From Sipunculus nudus (Eukaryota > Annelida > Sipuncula > Golfingiida > Sipunculidae): a stretch of DNA of 64,000 nucleotides. Both the position numbers and the translations under genes were made by a program. Shown here in pieces: positions 12,401 to 62,299 of the stretch; position 1 is the stretch's first letter; every line of letters starts with the position of its first letter. Location of the stretch: positions 22,436,676-22,500,675 of the forward strand of contig CM049311.1 in NCBI GenBank assembly GCA_026874595.1. Direction: 5' to 3'. The notes under the pieces are model-generated. The model did no database searches and had not been told where the DNA came from. It saw only the letters and a list, made by a program, of their open reading frames with translations.

Positions 12401-13464
12401 GGTTCGGACGGGGAAAAAGACGCTAACTTGGTGAAATAATAAAAACGTCTGCTATGGCGTCTTATAATCAACTGCAGATGCATCTAAAGTTCTTTTATTC
12501 CTTATCCAACTGTCAAAGGTATTCTCTGTGACAGAGGAATAAGAAGACCAGTATTCTAGTTTCACTTTATGAAAAACTGCTGAACACTGAGCTGAAATTA
12601 TGAATCGAGTGTTCCCTGTTATATAAATTATGCAATATTAATTTCATGATATTGAAATTTTAGTTTCGGTTAACAGTAGCATTTACAGGATAATCCTATC
12701 ATTGGGTTTTCTCCTATTGCTAGGAAAATAGATATCTAGAAAGTAGATATTTTGTATCAGTTCAATTAATATGTGTAAAAAGTCCGGGGTTTCGTCTTAA
12801 ACCTGAGTATCTAAAGTTCAGCAGTCAAAGGTTATACGAATATATAGAAACAGCTAAAGGCTAAGTTTTCAGAGAAAAAATCACATCCGCTATTGACAGA
12901 TCATTTAAAAACACATGGTAAGGATAAAAAATTATTTATATATATATCAGGAAACCAAGATGATAACATCAGAGCCGAGGTGCCAGGTATGGATGGAGAA
13001 TGTGAAAGTGAAGGACTTTCCACTATTGGCCGCCACTCATATGTCAACGTGGAGGGAAACAAGTACCAAACACTGGACAAACAACAGATCACAACCCCTG
13101 AACAGAAGACGTACGGGGTTTCGTCTTCAACCTGAGTATCTAAAGTTCAGCAGTCAAAGGTTATACGAATATATAGAAACAGCTAAAGGCTAAGTTTTCA
13201 GAGAAAAAATCACATCCGCTATTGACAGATCATTTAAAAACACATGGTAAGGATAAAAAATTATTTATATATATATCAGGAAACCAAGATGATAACATCA
13301 GAGCCGAGGTGCCAGGTATGGATGGAGAATGTGAAAGTGAAGGACTTTCCACTATCGGCCGCCACTCATATGACAACGTGGAGGGAAACAAGTACGAAAC
13401 ACTGGACAAACAACAGATCACAACCCCTGAACAGAAGACGTACGCAAAACTCGATCCTGAGTGA
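6176..13464 (+). CDS. Receptor with EGF/FN3 ectodomain and tyrosine-motif tail (gene A, 5' incomplete)
   Basis: This looks like a single-pass receptor sharing gene B's ectodomain but lacking a phosphatase. Exons seen: 6176-6313 (EGF-like), 6605-6955 (FN3-like), 7338-7414 and 10210-10447 (membrane-proximal domain), a stalk plus transmembrane exon ending at 10959, 11332-11405 (basic juxtamembrane segment) and a terminal exon present twice (12951-13135 and 13280-13464). Phases 1-1, 1-1, 1-0, 0-1, then 2-1 match gene B where comparable. No signal peptide or lectin exon was found upstream in the window, so it may start outside or have lost them. The stalk exon cannot be joined in frame to the exon before it. 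Poly(A) signals occur at 13729 and 13990. It could be a functional paralogue with an unseen microexon or a recent pseudogene. Confidence 0.75.
6605..7414 (+). CDS. Gene A FN3-like exon and first membrane-proximal exon
   Basis: Exon 6605-6955 (351 bp) encodes LPTLYWRNENTA, IIFYQFKRG, GPVTEYTVDV, VTVTGLKYYRNYTLRVVPWY and RAEGIFTVKTDCG, an FN3-like fold paralogous to gene B exon 5. Exon 7338-7414 (77 bp, acceptor tttacag, donor gtaaca) encodes EPDKPKFTDITAKRVTGG and ends phase 0, exactly as gene B exon 6. Confidence 0.85.
7415..10209 (+). other. Gene A intron
   Basis: Holds SINE copy 2 and two (TA)n runs (8306-8349 and 9427-9468). No other exon recognised. Confidence 0.6.
8603..8820 (+). mobile_element. 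tRNA-derived SINE, copy 2 (gene A intron)
   Basis: Same family as 1531-1755: A-box region cgaggggttaaaagc, B-box gggttcgttacccc, shared body and shared end (caatctatgtcaaataaa). It lies between the two membrane-proximal exons of gene A. Confidence 0.65.
10210..10447 (+). CDS. Gene A membrane-proximal exon
   Basis: Acceptor cttttag, donor gtattc, phase 0-1. It encodes LSKGGHNCASYKLVDLKRR, then a Glu/Asp-rich strand region and ends IFMPITG. Gene B exon 7 starts LVKGGHNCDSYWKIDL and ends FPPITG, so the exons are clearly paralogous. Confidence 0.85.
10756..11405 (+). CDS. Gene A stalk/transmembrane exon and juxtamembrane exon
   Basis: The open frame contains PTATFTVRTTTKRRS, a short acidic stalk and a hydrophobic helix (IFLIIIIALLIYIW), ending at 10959 before gtaagt. 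I can support an acceptor at 10756 only weakly: it is phase 2, while the preceding exon ends phase 1. The stronger-looking acceptors at 10706 and 10717 both open frames that hit stops. The next exon (11332-11405, or 11329 by an alternative acceptor 3 nt upstream) adds a basic segment, WLKRGCRTNPTKAKG, and ends phase 1. Confidence 0.6.
11731..11833. repeat. 43-bp inverted repeat (hairpin) in gene A
   Basis: Arms 11731-11773 and 11791-11833 are complementary at about 39 of 43 positions, with a 17-nt loop. It lies in the intron before the duplicated tail exons. It may be a short foldback element. Confidence 0.75.
12785..13443 (+). repeat. 329-bp tandem duplication of intron end plus terminal exon
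   Basis: Unit 1 is 12785-13113 and unit 2 is 13114-13442, each starting at cggggtttcgtctt. I count about four differences over the unit: one in intron sequence and three in the exon. The two nonsynonymous ones both fall on the residue just after a motif tyrosine. Confidence 0.92.
12951..13135 (+). CDS. Gene A terminal tail exon, copy 1
   Basis: The first of two tandem terminal exons, acceptor tatatcag, phase 1. It encodes a cytoplasmic tail with HSYVNV and KYQTLD. The third motif is cut at the duplication junction: the frame runs from TY into intron-derived sequence, giving GVSSST and a stop at 13133-13135. It could act as an alternative last exon, or be skipped. It is 329 bp upstream of copy 2 and nearly identical. 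Confidence 0.55.
13280..13464 (+). CDS. Gene A terminal tail exon, copy 2
   Basis: Acceptor atatcag, phase 1, stop TGA at 13462-13464. The tail carries three tyrosine motifs: HSYDNV, KYETLD and TYAKLD. YDNV fits the YxNx pattern bound by Grb2-type SH2 domains; YETL and YAKL fit YxxL. The spacing is not that of a canonical ITAM, and the -2 residues do not fit the strict ITIM consensus. This copy keeps the natural C terminus (DPE) and is probably the ancestral last exon. Confidence 0.75.
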
Positions 13465-13728
13465 GTGTATACACGATGAAACTTGATACAAACCCGCAGA
13501 AATCTCGAACTTTGTTCTGATTTCATACACTCATCATGAATATGTATGTCTGTTAATTTACTCTGTAAACCTGTCTAAATGCTTACATTTATGTTAGTAT
13601 AAACAAATGGGGTTTATAATACGATATACATGTTTTCTTTTCAGTCATCAGAATTTAATCACTCGTCTTCTGTATAACTGTATTCTAAAAAAAGTATTTC
13701 ACATGCAAACGAAAACATGCCTATTAAC

Positions 13729-13995
13729 AATAAAATATTATAAATATTGGTTTGCGGTACGGTGTTTCGGATAGGTCACAAAGACTGTCATCTCATGTAT
13801 AAGAGATAATTGTTACTTAAGCATGAGTTAGCATATTAAACATAATAATCGTTATCTGACAAAGTTTTAGGTGGTTTATATATCCTAGTCCCCTCTATGT
13901 GTAAAATGTAGCAAAAATATGTTTTTTTATGTGCTTAAAGGGTATATTTAATTTGTAAATATATGTATCGTTTGTGCCAAACGTTTTGAAATAAA
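13729..13995 (+). promoter_or_regulatory. Candidate poly(A) signals of gene A
   Basis: AATAAA occurs at 13729-13734 and 13990-13995, about 265 and 525 bases after the copy 2 stop. Either would end a normal 3' UTR. No coding sequence is seen between them. Confidence 0.4.
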
Positions 13996-14094
13996 CTTTG
14001 AAGCGGCTTCAGCTGATATCAGCCTCTATGGTACATTTTTATAACAATTATTTAGAACAACCTGTCCTATCTATTTGTCTTGAGAAAAAAAATC

Positions 14095-14143
<49 letters not shown>

Positions 14144-17100
14144 TTTACACCGATTAGAAACATCGTGTTACAGCACAAAGAAGCATGATTATATTTTCCA
14201 GCTGAAGTAAACACTGTGAAGTGACATCATAATCATTATTTTACTTGCATATGCAGAGTGGGTGTCTGAAAGACCAGAGATTTTGTTTATTAATATTAAC
14301 ATTAATAGTTATTCTAGTTATCGCGACTCTTTTACATCTTAGTTGTCAAGAATCTTGAATATAAACAATTCGCCATTGTATTAATATTCCTTTGTTTCCA
14401 CATACAATTCCAAGAAAGCTTCCTGTTAGGAAAGCTACTTGATAGCTACTTGTTTTTGCTCTAAATATGGCCTTACATTTCAGATGACGCACGTGTCACA
14501 AATGTGTTATTACACAAACAATATATAACATGGAGTATCTGAGACGTGCTGAGACGAAGTAAAAGGTTTATAATCTCGAATAAACTTTAGGAAGTATATG
14601 TGTATCATGTGACTTGTAACCATATTTACATTTCAAGCTGGAAGCAAATATCCGATTTGCACGAATGATTCCCAAGGTAGATTTTAAAGTTGTTCATATT
14701 ATTATAAATCTCCGCTGACGAATACTAAATTCAAATATATTATATCTTTATCTCACGAATCCATTACATTTAGAATGTGCAAAAAGTTTTGAGTTCAGCC
14801 AACACATCACAATGTTAATAAATGTTTTGATATTATGGTACCATTGTTCTATAATGTAACAAACTGAATGAAACATATTAAAAGTAAAACTCCAAAAGCA
14901 GTCGTTTTGACAACAAATTCAATGATTATGAATGTAAACTTTGTATTTTGTCTTAAAGAAATATTGTTCTTTGAGAATTTTGACAGTTTTCTGCTATTTT
15001 TCGGATCAGTGTAAATGGATGTTGACAAATATAAAAAGAATAAATTGGTTTTCATAATGTAGTGTGTGTGTGTGTTATCGTTAAGGTACAAGGGTTTCCT
15101 GAGTTTGCATGTGAAAACGGCTCGATAAACACCCGGAACCCATAAAATTTAAGTGAACGCCCATATATAATACCGGCGTTTCTACAAAATGCCATCTAGC
15201 TTGAGCTGATAGTTGCTTACGTACATACTTCCATTTTCTAAAGAAGGACACTGAATTAAGATGAAATGTTGACAAGACTTAAACGTTCGGGGACCTCAAG
15301 CTTTTGATGCCTCAGGGAATGGATGCATAACGAATATTGTTTACATACAGAGTTCACGTGTAAAGCCAAAGATGTACCAGAAGAATATGTCACACCTTGA
15401 TGTTAATATATGTAACCACTCAATTGCGGTAGCAGTAGTTTTCATTAAACTTTGGATACACTATCGAGTGTTTTAATCATGGGACCGAGATGTTTCTATT
15501 GTTTACAATATGTTCATTATTATACTCTTTATACTTTAATACTATCCCCTGGAATAAAATAAAACGACCAATACCAAATGTATACTAGTACATGTTTATT
15601 TAATATCATACATATTGGTGGTTAACTGTGCATAAAGATACAACAGGCCTCATTTTAATATTCATGGTTGTTTAAGATACAACAGGCCTCATTCTAATAT
15701 TCATGGGCAGCTCACATTTAAATCGGGCCAATGCTAGAGTAATGTTTAGTGCGCCAAGTAGAGAGGGGAGGAAGCGCCCGAGAGGAGAGTAGGTTATTTC
15801 TTCCATCCCGTACATGAAATGTATTTAAAATAGCACAACAAATTAGGATTTTGAACATAGTAATTGAATAACCTTTTTCTGTCTGTCTGTACTAATTCTA
15901 GCTTTTAATAATAAATTAATATTTAAACGTTAACATATGTCTCCTTCATTTAAGGAGATGTTACCCTCCCGGGTAATAGGTCTTATAAATCATTGGTCTT
16001 AATAACCACATTCCTCTACGATTAAAATATATCTCATCCAATTTTCCCCCGTCTCCCACTATCGCACTGGAACGGTTATTAATGTTTACCTGAGTTGTGT
16101 CAGGGCAGCGTCCTTAAAATCCCGTGTATAGATTTTCTTTTAGGTATTCAATGGTTGTTAGCCCTGTTTTCAGTTCAGTTGTGCATCTTAAACAACAGTC
16201 TCAAGCGTCGACACCCCAAATCAGTTCTATTGAGTGTGCAAAGACGTGCTTATCTCGATACCTATTCTCCCTGAAGCCACAAAGAGAACACTCTCAGTCA
16301 TTCCCGTCCTATTATTGTATCTTCCCAAGTTAGATAATTCCCTTAAAGAGCGACAGAAAGGATGTGATGACAAATAGACTTCAGTAAACGACAAGGTTAC
16401 ATATGGTAGACTGGAAATCAGTAGTGTAGGTATATGTAACAAGGTTTTTATGCCTCAGTGAATGAATGCATAACGAATAGTGTTTACCTGCACACGTTAT
16501 GTGTATAGCCAGATTTTAATAAGAAGAACATTGTACGCCTGGATGTTAACCAATGTGTGTTTGAGCTCCTATTATGATGCTGGATGCTTTCATCTTACTT
16601 GGATATTATTGTATTTGGAGTGATAATGTCATGATTACTAAGCTGATTTCCTTTATTTATTTAATACCAGCGCTTTATACTGTTTTCCTTGAGTCATACA
16701 CAAGGAGTTGGCTTATGTGAGTAGGTTAAGGCAAATGTGTGAAGCCAAAACCCAACAAACAAGTCATGCCAAGGCCTGACTTTTGGACACCAGGTGGTCC
16801 TCGTAGTACATGAACCCATCTTTCTTTTATTAGAATGCTACGATTGCTTACTCCATCAGGAAATCATGAAAGAGTATGTGGTTTGTAGTACATAAGGATT
16901 GCGTTTATGTCAAAACAATTGTACACGGTTATATATTGAGTATGTACATAAATGTATACTATCCAGAATTAGATTCTGTGTATATATATACGTATATATA
17001 TATATATATATACATAAACAAACACAAACATATACACATATAAACGTATGACCCTTTTTAAGCACAAACACGTATATATATATACCTACATATTTATAAA

Positions 17101-18665
17101 TACACATTATTTTGGATAAGATCGCTAAAAGCATCTACCCCTTTCAATCCATGTCTATGTACACATTGACGTCCTCACCTAAAAGTAAATACATTTATCT
17201 TATGAAAGATTCCATATTTTCAGTTTTTGTTCACAAGTAAAGGACCTGTGTTCACACATTGCGCATTCTGAGAATACCTTGTAAGAGAGTTCAAAGGAGA
17301 CCCTTGTCTATCCTCAAGACCCTTCACCAACTAAGTGATACCCATGTCCATCCAAGGATCATATATTTTGAAGTATGAACCAGCTTATCATCCTTGGCCA
17401 ATATGTCTGAGTTCTTAGATTTAGTTCTCTAAATAGCTTATTATGTTTTGTACATCCGTGTGTCTGATGATAGAGCGGCCGTGTCAATGTAGACCCATTC
17501 CTGCATCTGTAGCCATTTTACCGGATGAATGATTCCATGACGGAACCAATGTCCGCTCCAGGAGTATGTACTTTGGAGTAAAAAAAAAACTCATGGCAAG
17601 ACCGACTCTGATGACATCCCGAACTCTTGGTATAGGTGATGAACTTGATATCTGACTTGCGGTCTTAGGCACTGAAATGGGGGAATCTTATGTGTCCTCC
17701 AAGAGCGAAAGCAGTCTTTGGCCACTGTTGTTGCCTGGATCCTGCAGGTGTTGGTGGATATAACCTATCTCGTCCTGAAATGAATGACATAAGTGATACA
17801 AGAGAGAAGAATGAATAACAGTAACTTTTGTTTTTATTCTGTAAGACTATGGTGACTGGTTTCTGCAGGTTTGTCAATAGTTCAATGATTTCAATCTATG
17901 TGCTGTTCGGGGAAGCGACCTTATGAAGATGTAGGCTATCACGTGACCAGGCAGGCGCTTTCCCATTGACTTACCTGCACCCACTTATTAGGTTTGCTAT
18001 TTCCAGCGGGAAACCCTCTCTGTGACTTAAATGTGAGGAAACCCATCTGTATGCAAATTAACTCATAGGGCCCCCCCCCCCGAAACAAAACACATTCCTT
18101 TCTCGAAATTTGTATATTGATAGCTTCTTTTGCGAAACAGCCGAACCTTACTGCTAATTAAAACGCCTTATAGTTAAAGTGCTCAGCTATTACGAATTTC
18201 CAACTTGACTTATAACCATCCATAACTTTCCAATACTTGTATGCTTAATGAAATCCTTTACATGTTGGTGCAATAATCAAACAAAGATGAAGAATATCAC
18301 TCATAAAAGTTAATTGTTTCACACAGAAGGGTGAGTTACCTTGATTGTGGTCAAAATCTGAAAGCATCAATCTATAATTGTAAAAATTTCAAATAATACA
18401 AAAATATTATGCCTTAGTGCTGGACTGGGACTAGGAATTTATGTTAGCGACAGAATAACAGGTATTTTATATTGGTCACCGCGAGCTCCACGGGGCCCCT
18501 TTAGCACTTAAGATTTAATCATAACTTGCATTGGCTTTACTCTAAAAAAAATCACAACACTTCAGATTTACATTAGATCAAAGCATACATTAACTTTTTG
18601 TACAGACTGACATCAGTTAAAAATCGCCTATTTTATAATGCAAAACATATACTGGAACGACGAGT
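13996..18665. other. Intergenic gap between genes A and B
   Basis: Apart from the direct repeat, (TA)n at 14097-14140 and 16978-17010, and a poly-C run near 18070, I see no gene. Minus-strand frames at 17484-17877 have no recognisable domain. Confidence 0.5.
15295..16580 (+). repeat. Direct repeat about 1.15 kb apart in the intergenic gap
   Basis: About 115 bases at 15300-15415 (atgcctcagggaatggatgc...) recur at 16448-16562 (atgcctcagtgaatgaatgc...). A separate short tandem pair, tacaacaggcctcatt, lies at 15640-15705. Confidence 0.7.
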
Positions 18666-18893
18666 CAATGAATATAAAACGTCAGCTTATATAAGCCCGA
18701 GTTTAAGAAAACCTATACACGTACACTCTTGATAGGTCATGTGACACAAAAAGTAGAGTCAGTCCTCTCATGTGTAACAGAGTATTGGTGCCACATACCT
18801 GTAGTAAGTGTAATACATGAGGTGTACAGTGTACGAGTGACAACAAGGAAGAAGCTTCTGACTGTATACCTGTCAATGTTTTGATGATCTAAA
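18666..18893 (+). promoter_or_regulatory. Candidate promoter and leader of gene B
   Basis: Two TATA-like stretches (atataaaa and tatataagc) lie about 200-220 bases upstream of the start codon. Immediately before the start is a two-codon upstream ORF (ATG ATC TAA, 18884-18892) that ends one base before the main ATG at 18894. No transcription start can be placed from sequence alone. Confidence 0.3.
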
Positions 18894-57427
<38,534 letters not shown>

Positions 57428-57707
57428 CAACACTAACGAGATCAAGTATTCCTGGGAACTTGATATAGCCGAGTAAAAAAAGTTTTTATGTGCATTAAAG
57501 ATGGGTCTGGTGTGCCAGGGGTAAAGTTTCTTACGTATATAGTGATGTTTCGCTCTTGATACGACAGCAATTGTACGGTCCATAGTGGGGACCGTCTGTA
57601 AATATCCATGATGCATTGTAACATTATTCTGTTTATGATGAGAAAGTGAATGGGGTACAAATATATGCAGCCAGATATTCATATGATTAACCAAGAGATA
57701 TATTTTA

Positions 57708-57713
57708 AATAAA
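57708..57713 (+). promoter_or_regulatory. Candidate poly(A) signal of gene B
   Basis: AATAAA, 281 bases after the TAG at 57425-57427, is the first such hexamer I see downstream of the stop. Confidence 0.45.
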
Positions 57714-58923
57714 TTTTAAATATTCATCATTTATAATACATGTATGTTTCTCCGGTATCCATACTAAAATAGTATGGTGGGTACAAATCTGAACGCTGTT
57801 GGGGGCATTGGTGAGTCCTGGTGACACTGTAAGAAATGTTTAGTGTGTATTTTTATTGGCACCTTAAACTAGTGATGTATGAATATATTATTCATAAATG
57901 AAGGACGGGGTTCCTGTTTCCCCGTAGCCATCAGCTGAGATGTTTTGGTTATAAGCGATACAGATTGCAATGAAAGCATCTGATCAATCCGGCCGTTATT
58001 ATGGCAGGAAAATGTTTGCAATGTTTGCATAGAGAATCCACTCGCATTTGATGATGTATGTCTAAAAATACAGTAAAACTTGACACATTGTATCACATGC
58101 TTTAAACAAATACATGTTTCATTGGTCAAACTCTTGACAAACTTCGATATTACATCCTGAGGAACGATCTCGATGTCGTTGTGCACTGACATTAGTGCCA
58201 GACCAGTGAGTTTCTCATTCCTAAATAATACGGATGGTAGAATGTGACGTAAGCATAACTGACTTTTCTGTAGAAAACTTTATATTGAAATAAGTCCAAA
58301 ATCTGCGGAAAAACAGTGACAGGAATTTTATGATTTTTTTTTTTGAAAATTTAATAATTATTTGACCGAGTGAAATTCCGGGAGGACGTTGAGAACTGGG
58401 TGCGACCGGCGGGGGGGGGGGGCATGACCCCCTGCGGCCCTCCTTGGCTACGTCCCTGGTGATTTTGCCCATTTTAACCTCATAATTATTTATTTGGAAA
58501 TAATATTAGAATATACCTCTGAAGAAAGCATACTGAATGGTATATTGCATAGGCATTAGAACAAGAATTAAACACGACATGTAACGGCAGCGTTAATGAT
58601 ATGATGTGTTCAAGAACATATATTGCTCCTAGCGTGATAGTAATCGATTGGTTTTTGGGGGGAATTTATCTCCATTTAATCAGGAAAAATTATATCAGTA
58701 TCACTGTGCATAATCAGAAGGTGAATGGTGTCCAATTATATGATTAGACATATTTATTTAACTAATTACGAGGATACATATGATTTTCAAATATTTTTCC
58801 AACTTAGTATCAATTAGAAATAGTCAGATACTTATTAAACCAAGATAATGGATATTATTGAATACACATAATTTTCATCTTGTGTGATTTGTATAGTGTA
58901 TGTTTGCTTTTGCGAAGACACAT

Positions 58924-59181
58924 AGTAAATTGGAAGTATGATGAATGATAAACTGTTCTCTTTTTGAGTCCACTTGATTGGATGCCTGCTTATAGACAAT
59001 ATTTGAATATTTAAGCTCTGTACCATGTTTAAAAACATTAGCCCACTTGTGCAACTAACTAATATAATGTTTTCAAACATGGTTTAGAGCTTAAATATTT
59101 AATTATTGTCTCTAAGCAGGCATCCAATCAAGTGGACTCAAAAAGTGAATAGTTTATCATTTATCATACTTTCAATTTACT
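58924..59181. repeat. Long palindrome with about 107-bp arms
   Basis: The left arm 58924-59030 pairs with 59075-59181 with few mismatches. A further short stem closes around the 24-nt loop at 59041-59064. Probably a foldback transposable element. Confidence 0.85.
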
Positions 59182-59182
59182 A

Positions 59183-59244
59183 AGTAAGTATCCTTAAATT
59201 AGCTCACTTGTGCAACTAACTAATATAATTTAAAGATACTTACT
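59183..59244. repeat. Second hairpin with a near-identical 24-nt loop
   Basis: Stem arms 59183-59201 and 59226-59244 pair with one mismatch. The loop 59202-59225 differs at one base from the loop of the palindrome just upstream. Confidence 0.8.
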
Positions 59245-59686
59245 CATACTTTCCTTCTAATACAAAGAGGTATACGTTTTCCTCATGTCATTAAAGGAAG
59301 TTTTTTTATAGTCTTACACATGGATATCATACTTTTCCCGCAATACTGGATACTTCCAATGCAATATTTATACATTTTTAAATATTTTTAGAGAAAGTAG
59401 GATTTTTTATCATTGCGTAATGTCATTCATATGAATGACTATGAATCCAAATATATGGTGTACGAATTTAATTTATGTTCAGCTATGAGTTTATAGAGGG
59501 CATAAGTACAAGGTTATATTAATTTGCTAACTTAATGTCTGATATCGAATCCTCAAGGCATCTTTACGATTGGTTGTTTTGATTTTGTTTGCTCATCGAA
59601 AATCTCTCTCACACACGCATCCACACACATATATGCCTGCTCAAGAAATACTTTGCATTTTGTATACAATATATATATATATATAT

Positions 59687-59733
<47 letters not shown>

Positions 59734-60505
59734 CTATATTTTCATGTCAGGAAGGGATGACATAGGTTGCATCTTTATGATTTTCATGTGTTTTGAAACT
59801 CGAGAGTGATTATTAATTATTTGTGTAAGCTTGTGTTTCCTCTGATTGTATCGTCTCCTGCACCAATGAATTAACAATGAACTTTGCTCATACGTTTCTT
59901 TATAATAAAACATTTTTATAATTGTCACATAAATTAATCAAATTCTATTAAGCATATTATATTCTTTTCCTGGAGTGTGTATTCTACATGTTAAGTTCAC
60001 AACCTTTCGATTCCCGTTTTAAACTATACTTAGATATATAATGCAATTTTTCTATGTGTACTTTTTATATGGTGAACAGGAATAAACGATATTTTATTTG
60101 ACCAATATATTTATTTTTTTTTCATTCATTATCATTTTCTGCTAAATATAGCTTTCTTGGACATAATATTTTGAAAATATTTAGGAATAACTGCCATTTG
60201 ACTTAGTTTGTGTGTACATAATCTCTCCCTCTCTCTCTTTCCCTCTCTCTCTTTCTCAGATGAATTCAGTAAGTTGAGTTTAAGGCCAGGGGCTTGGTTT
60301 CATATTGTTAACAGTAACCTACTTAATGCACGTAAGACCGATAACCAACGATCAAATATAAAACATCCATCGTTTGATGCTCTACTGCCTGTGTATTTGG
60401 TCTTTGTAACAGTCAATGCGGAAACGACGTAAATGTGTGACGTAGTAAGATTCGTGTCTTGTCCTCAGTTGAGTGCACTCTTGCTATTGCCGAGAAAAAA
60501 ATACC

Positions 60506-60507
<2 letters not shown>

Positions 60508-60536
<29 letters not shown>

Positions 60537-60560
60537 GAGAGAAAGAAAGAAAGAGGTAAA
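60508..60560 (+). repeat. (GA)n microsatellite
   Basis: GA-rich run at the end of duplicated segment copy 1, matched by the GA run at 63402-63435. Confidence 0.93.
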
Positions 60561-62045
60561 GAGACAGAGAGAGCGCGTATTGGATAGGATTTGATCATTC
60601 ACTTGATATGCAGTTCCAGAAGAATACTTGTTATGATTCCTTTAAAGTTCTATACAGTCACGTAGTTCACTCTGGTATCTGAATCCGGAGAAACAAATGA
60701 TTAATTTAATCTCTTGGCCACGCAAGGCCTGTCTTGTAGGAATGGTAATGACATATAGGATCACTATGGGTTGGACATGCTCTTGACCTTGGTATATCTG
60801 AACAATGACATCATCGGCGTCAGTTAATTCTTCCTCATTCGATGACATCAAAGTAAGGGGAATCGTGCATACATATCTCAAGACATCCTACTTTAAAATA
60901 ACAGTCACTGCGTCGTCATGTCATCCATGGATAGAGTGGGAAATTTATTCAAGACGCACAAAAGTAGATTTCTCATCTAAATATAAAACGATAAACCGCA
61001 CCAAAGCTTGTGAATGGTGTTAATTAGAATTATGTTGTTTAAGCTGCCGCAAAAAAACGGGAAGTGTAACGCATGCAGGTGTGAATGATTTGTGAGCATG
61101 CGGTGTGAGAGTCTGATGGGATGGCTGATATATAATTGCAGAATGTTACGCTCCACTTGGCAAGGTCTCTGACCTCATAGTTGGGAAACATCTAACATTA
61201 GGATAGTACTCAGTAGAGCACACACCTCCGCCAGCGCAAAACAATCATCCCGAAACCGCCCCTTTATCAAGTCTGACCCAATCCAGAAAGTAGTGGGGTC
61301 TTGCCTGGCTCACTTTCCAGCACTACACAGTATAGCTAAGAAATAATTAAACAGACACGGAATAAAACATAACCTCGTTGACGGATGAAACAAATATGCT
61401 CATGTTTGGACCCAATCATTTTATTGATGGTATAGTTTGCTTGCACCTTTAGGATAACCCAACACAGAGACCCCGAAATACTCCCAGACATCCTATGACA
61501 AATTTTTAAGTCTAGGATATTTTGTTTCGCCAATCCGTTTAATACGTCAAAAATTAAACGAATGGATCAATTTTTATATAAAAAAGGTAACGCAAACGAA
61601 ACTGTGAAAACCTTTTCCATGCATTGGTGTTGTGTACAAATTGTTAAACACATAAAAATGTGTTATCATGTGGAATAAAAGTAATGAAATATCATAAATA
61701 TTTATATAAATGTATGGCTTAAAATAAATGTACACCATACACCTTATTATAAAACGGGATACTGATACAATGCATCCTAAATATTGCAGACAATTCCCAT
61801 GCACAATAAACTTTCCGTTGCTGTCACATTGTTTTCCTTACGCTGAACGCATTAAATTCAAGAAACTTTTGATATGACTAAATTTCTAGCATACGCCTTT
61901 ATTTAATTAAATTTTACCATATTCGAATAATTAGACAAATCTAGCCAATAAATACTTTTATCCGAAGGCTAATAAATCATTAATACACTTCTACTAAACA
62001 AACAATAAAACTGCTGTTTAAACCATCATATAGCTACAATATTAA
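60560..62045. other. No gene seen between the duplicated segments
   Basis: Only short frames without recognisable domains (for example 60642-60881 on the minus strand). Confidence 0.45.
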
Positions 62046-62049
62046 AGAA

Positions 62050-62260
62050 AGGGGGTAGGACGTAGCCTATGGTCAAGGCGTTGGGCTTCGAAGATGAGGT
62101 CCCTCGTTCGAACCCCACCGGTGCCTCAATGGCATAAAAGTGAAATCTCCTCAGACCCTCAGAGATTCGCTCTAATGTTTAACGACAGGTTATGTCTTCT
62201 GTATTTTCCTAACCCCGTGCATATAAAACCTGAAATCCAGAAGGCCTAATATTCAAGAGG
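62050..62260 (+). mobile_element. tRNA-derived SINE, different family
   Basis: A-box-like tagcctatggtcaaggcg and B-box gttcgaacccc are followed by an unrelated body. No closed acceptor stem, so a SINE is more likely than a tRNA gene. Confidence 0.5.
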
Positions 62261-62299
62261 ATAATATATTTATGGATACATTTCAACTATTCAACATTT

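Larger units (their letters stand above)
57737..60560 (+). repeat. Diverged duplicated segment, copy 1
   Basis: Three blocks match 62300-63410 in the same order: 57737-57900 (ggtatccatactaaa, actgtaagaaatgtt, gaatatattattcataaa), 59440-59560, and 60355-60540 (tataaaacatccat, ending in a GA run). Inserted material, including the palindrome, makes copy 1 longer. Confidence 0.7.

Noticed and set aside
12901-13526. Minus-strand frames over the gene A tail exons
   Set aside because: They are reverse-strand shadows of the duplicated exon, repeated because the exon is repeated.
17484-17877. Two minus-strand frames with Pro/Arg-rich text
   Set aside because: No recognisable domain, no splice partners, and the two frames do not join.
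60642-61023. Opposing frames of 72-79 residues
   Set aside because: No domain, and they overlap each other as mirror frames.
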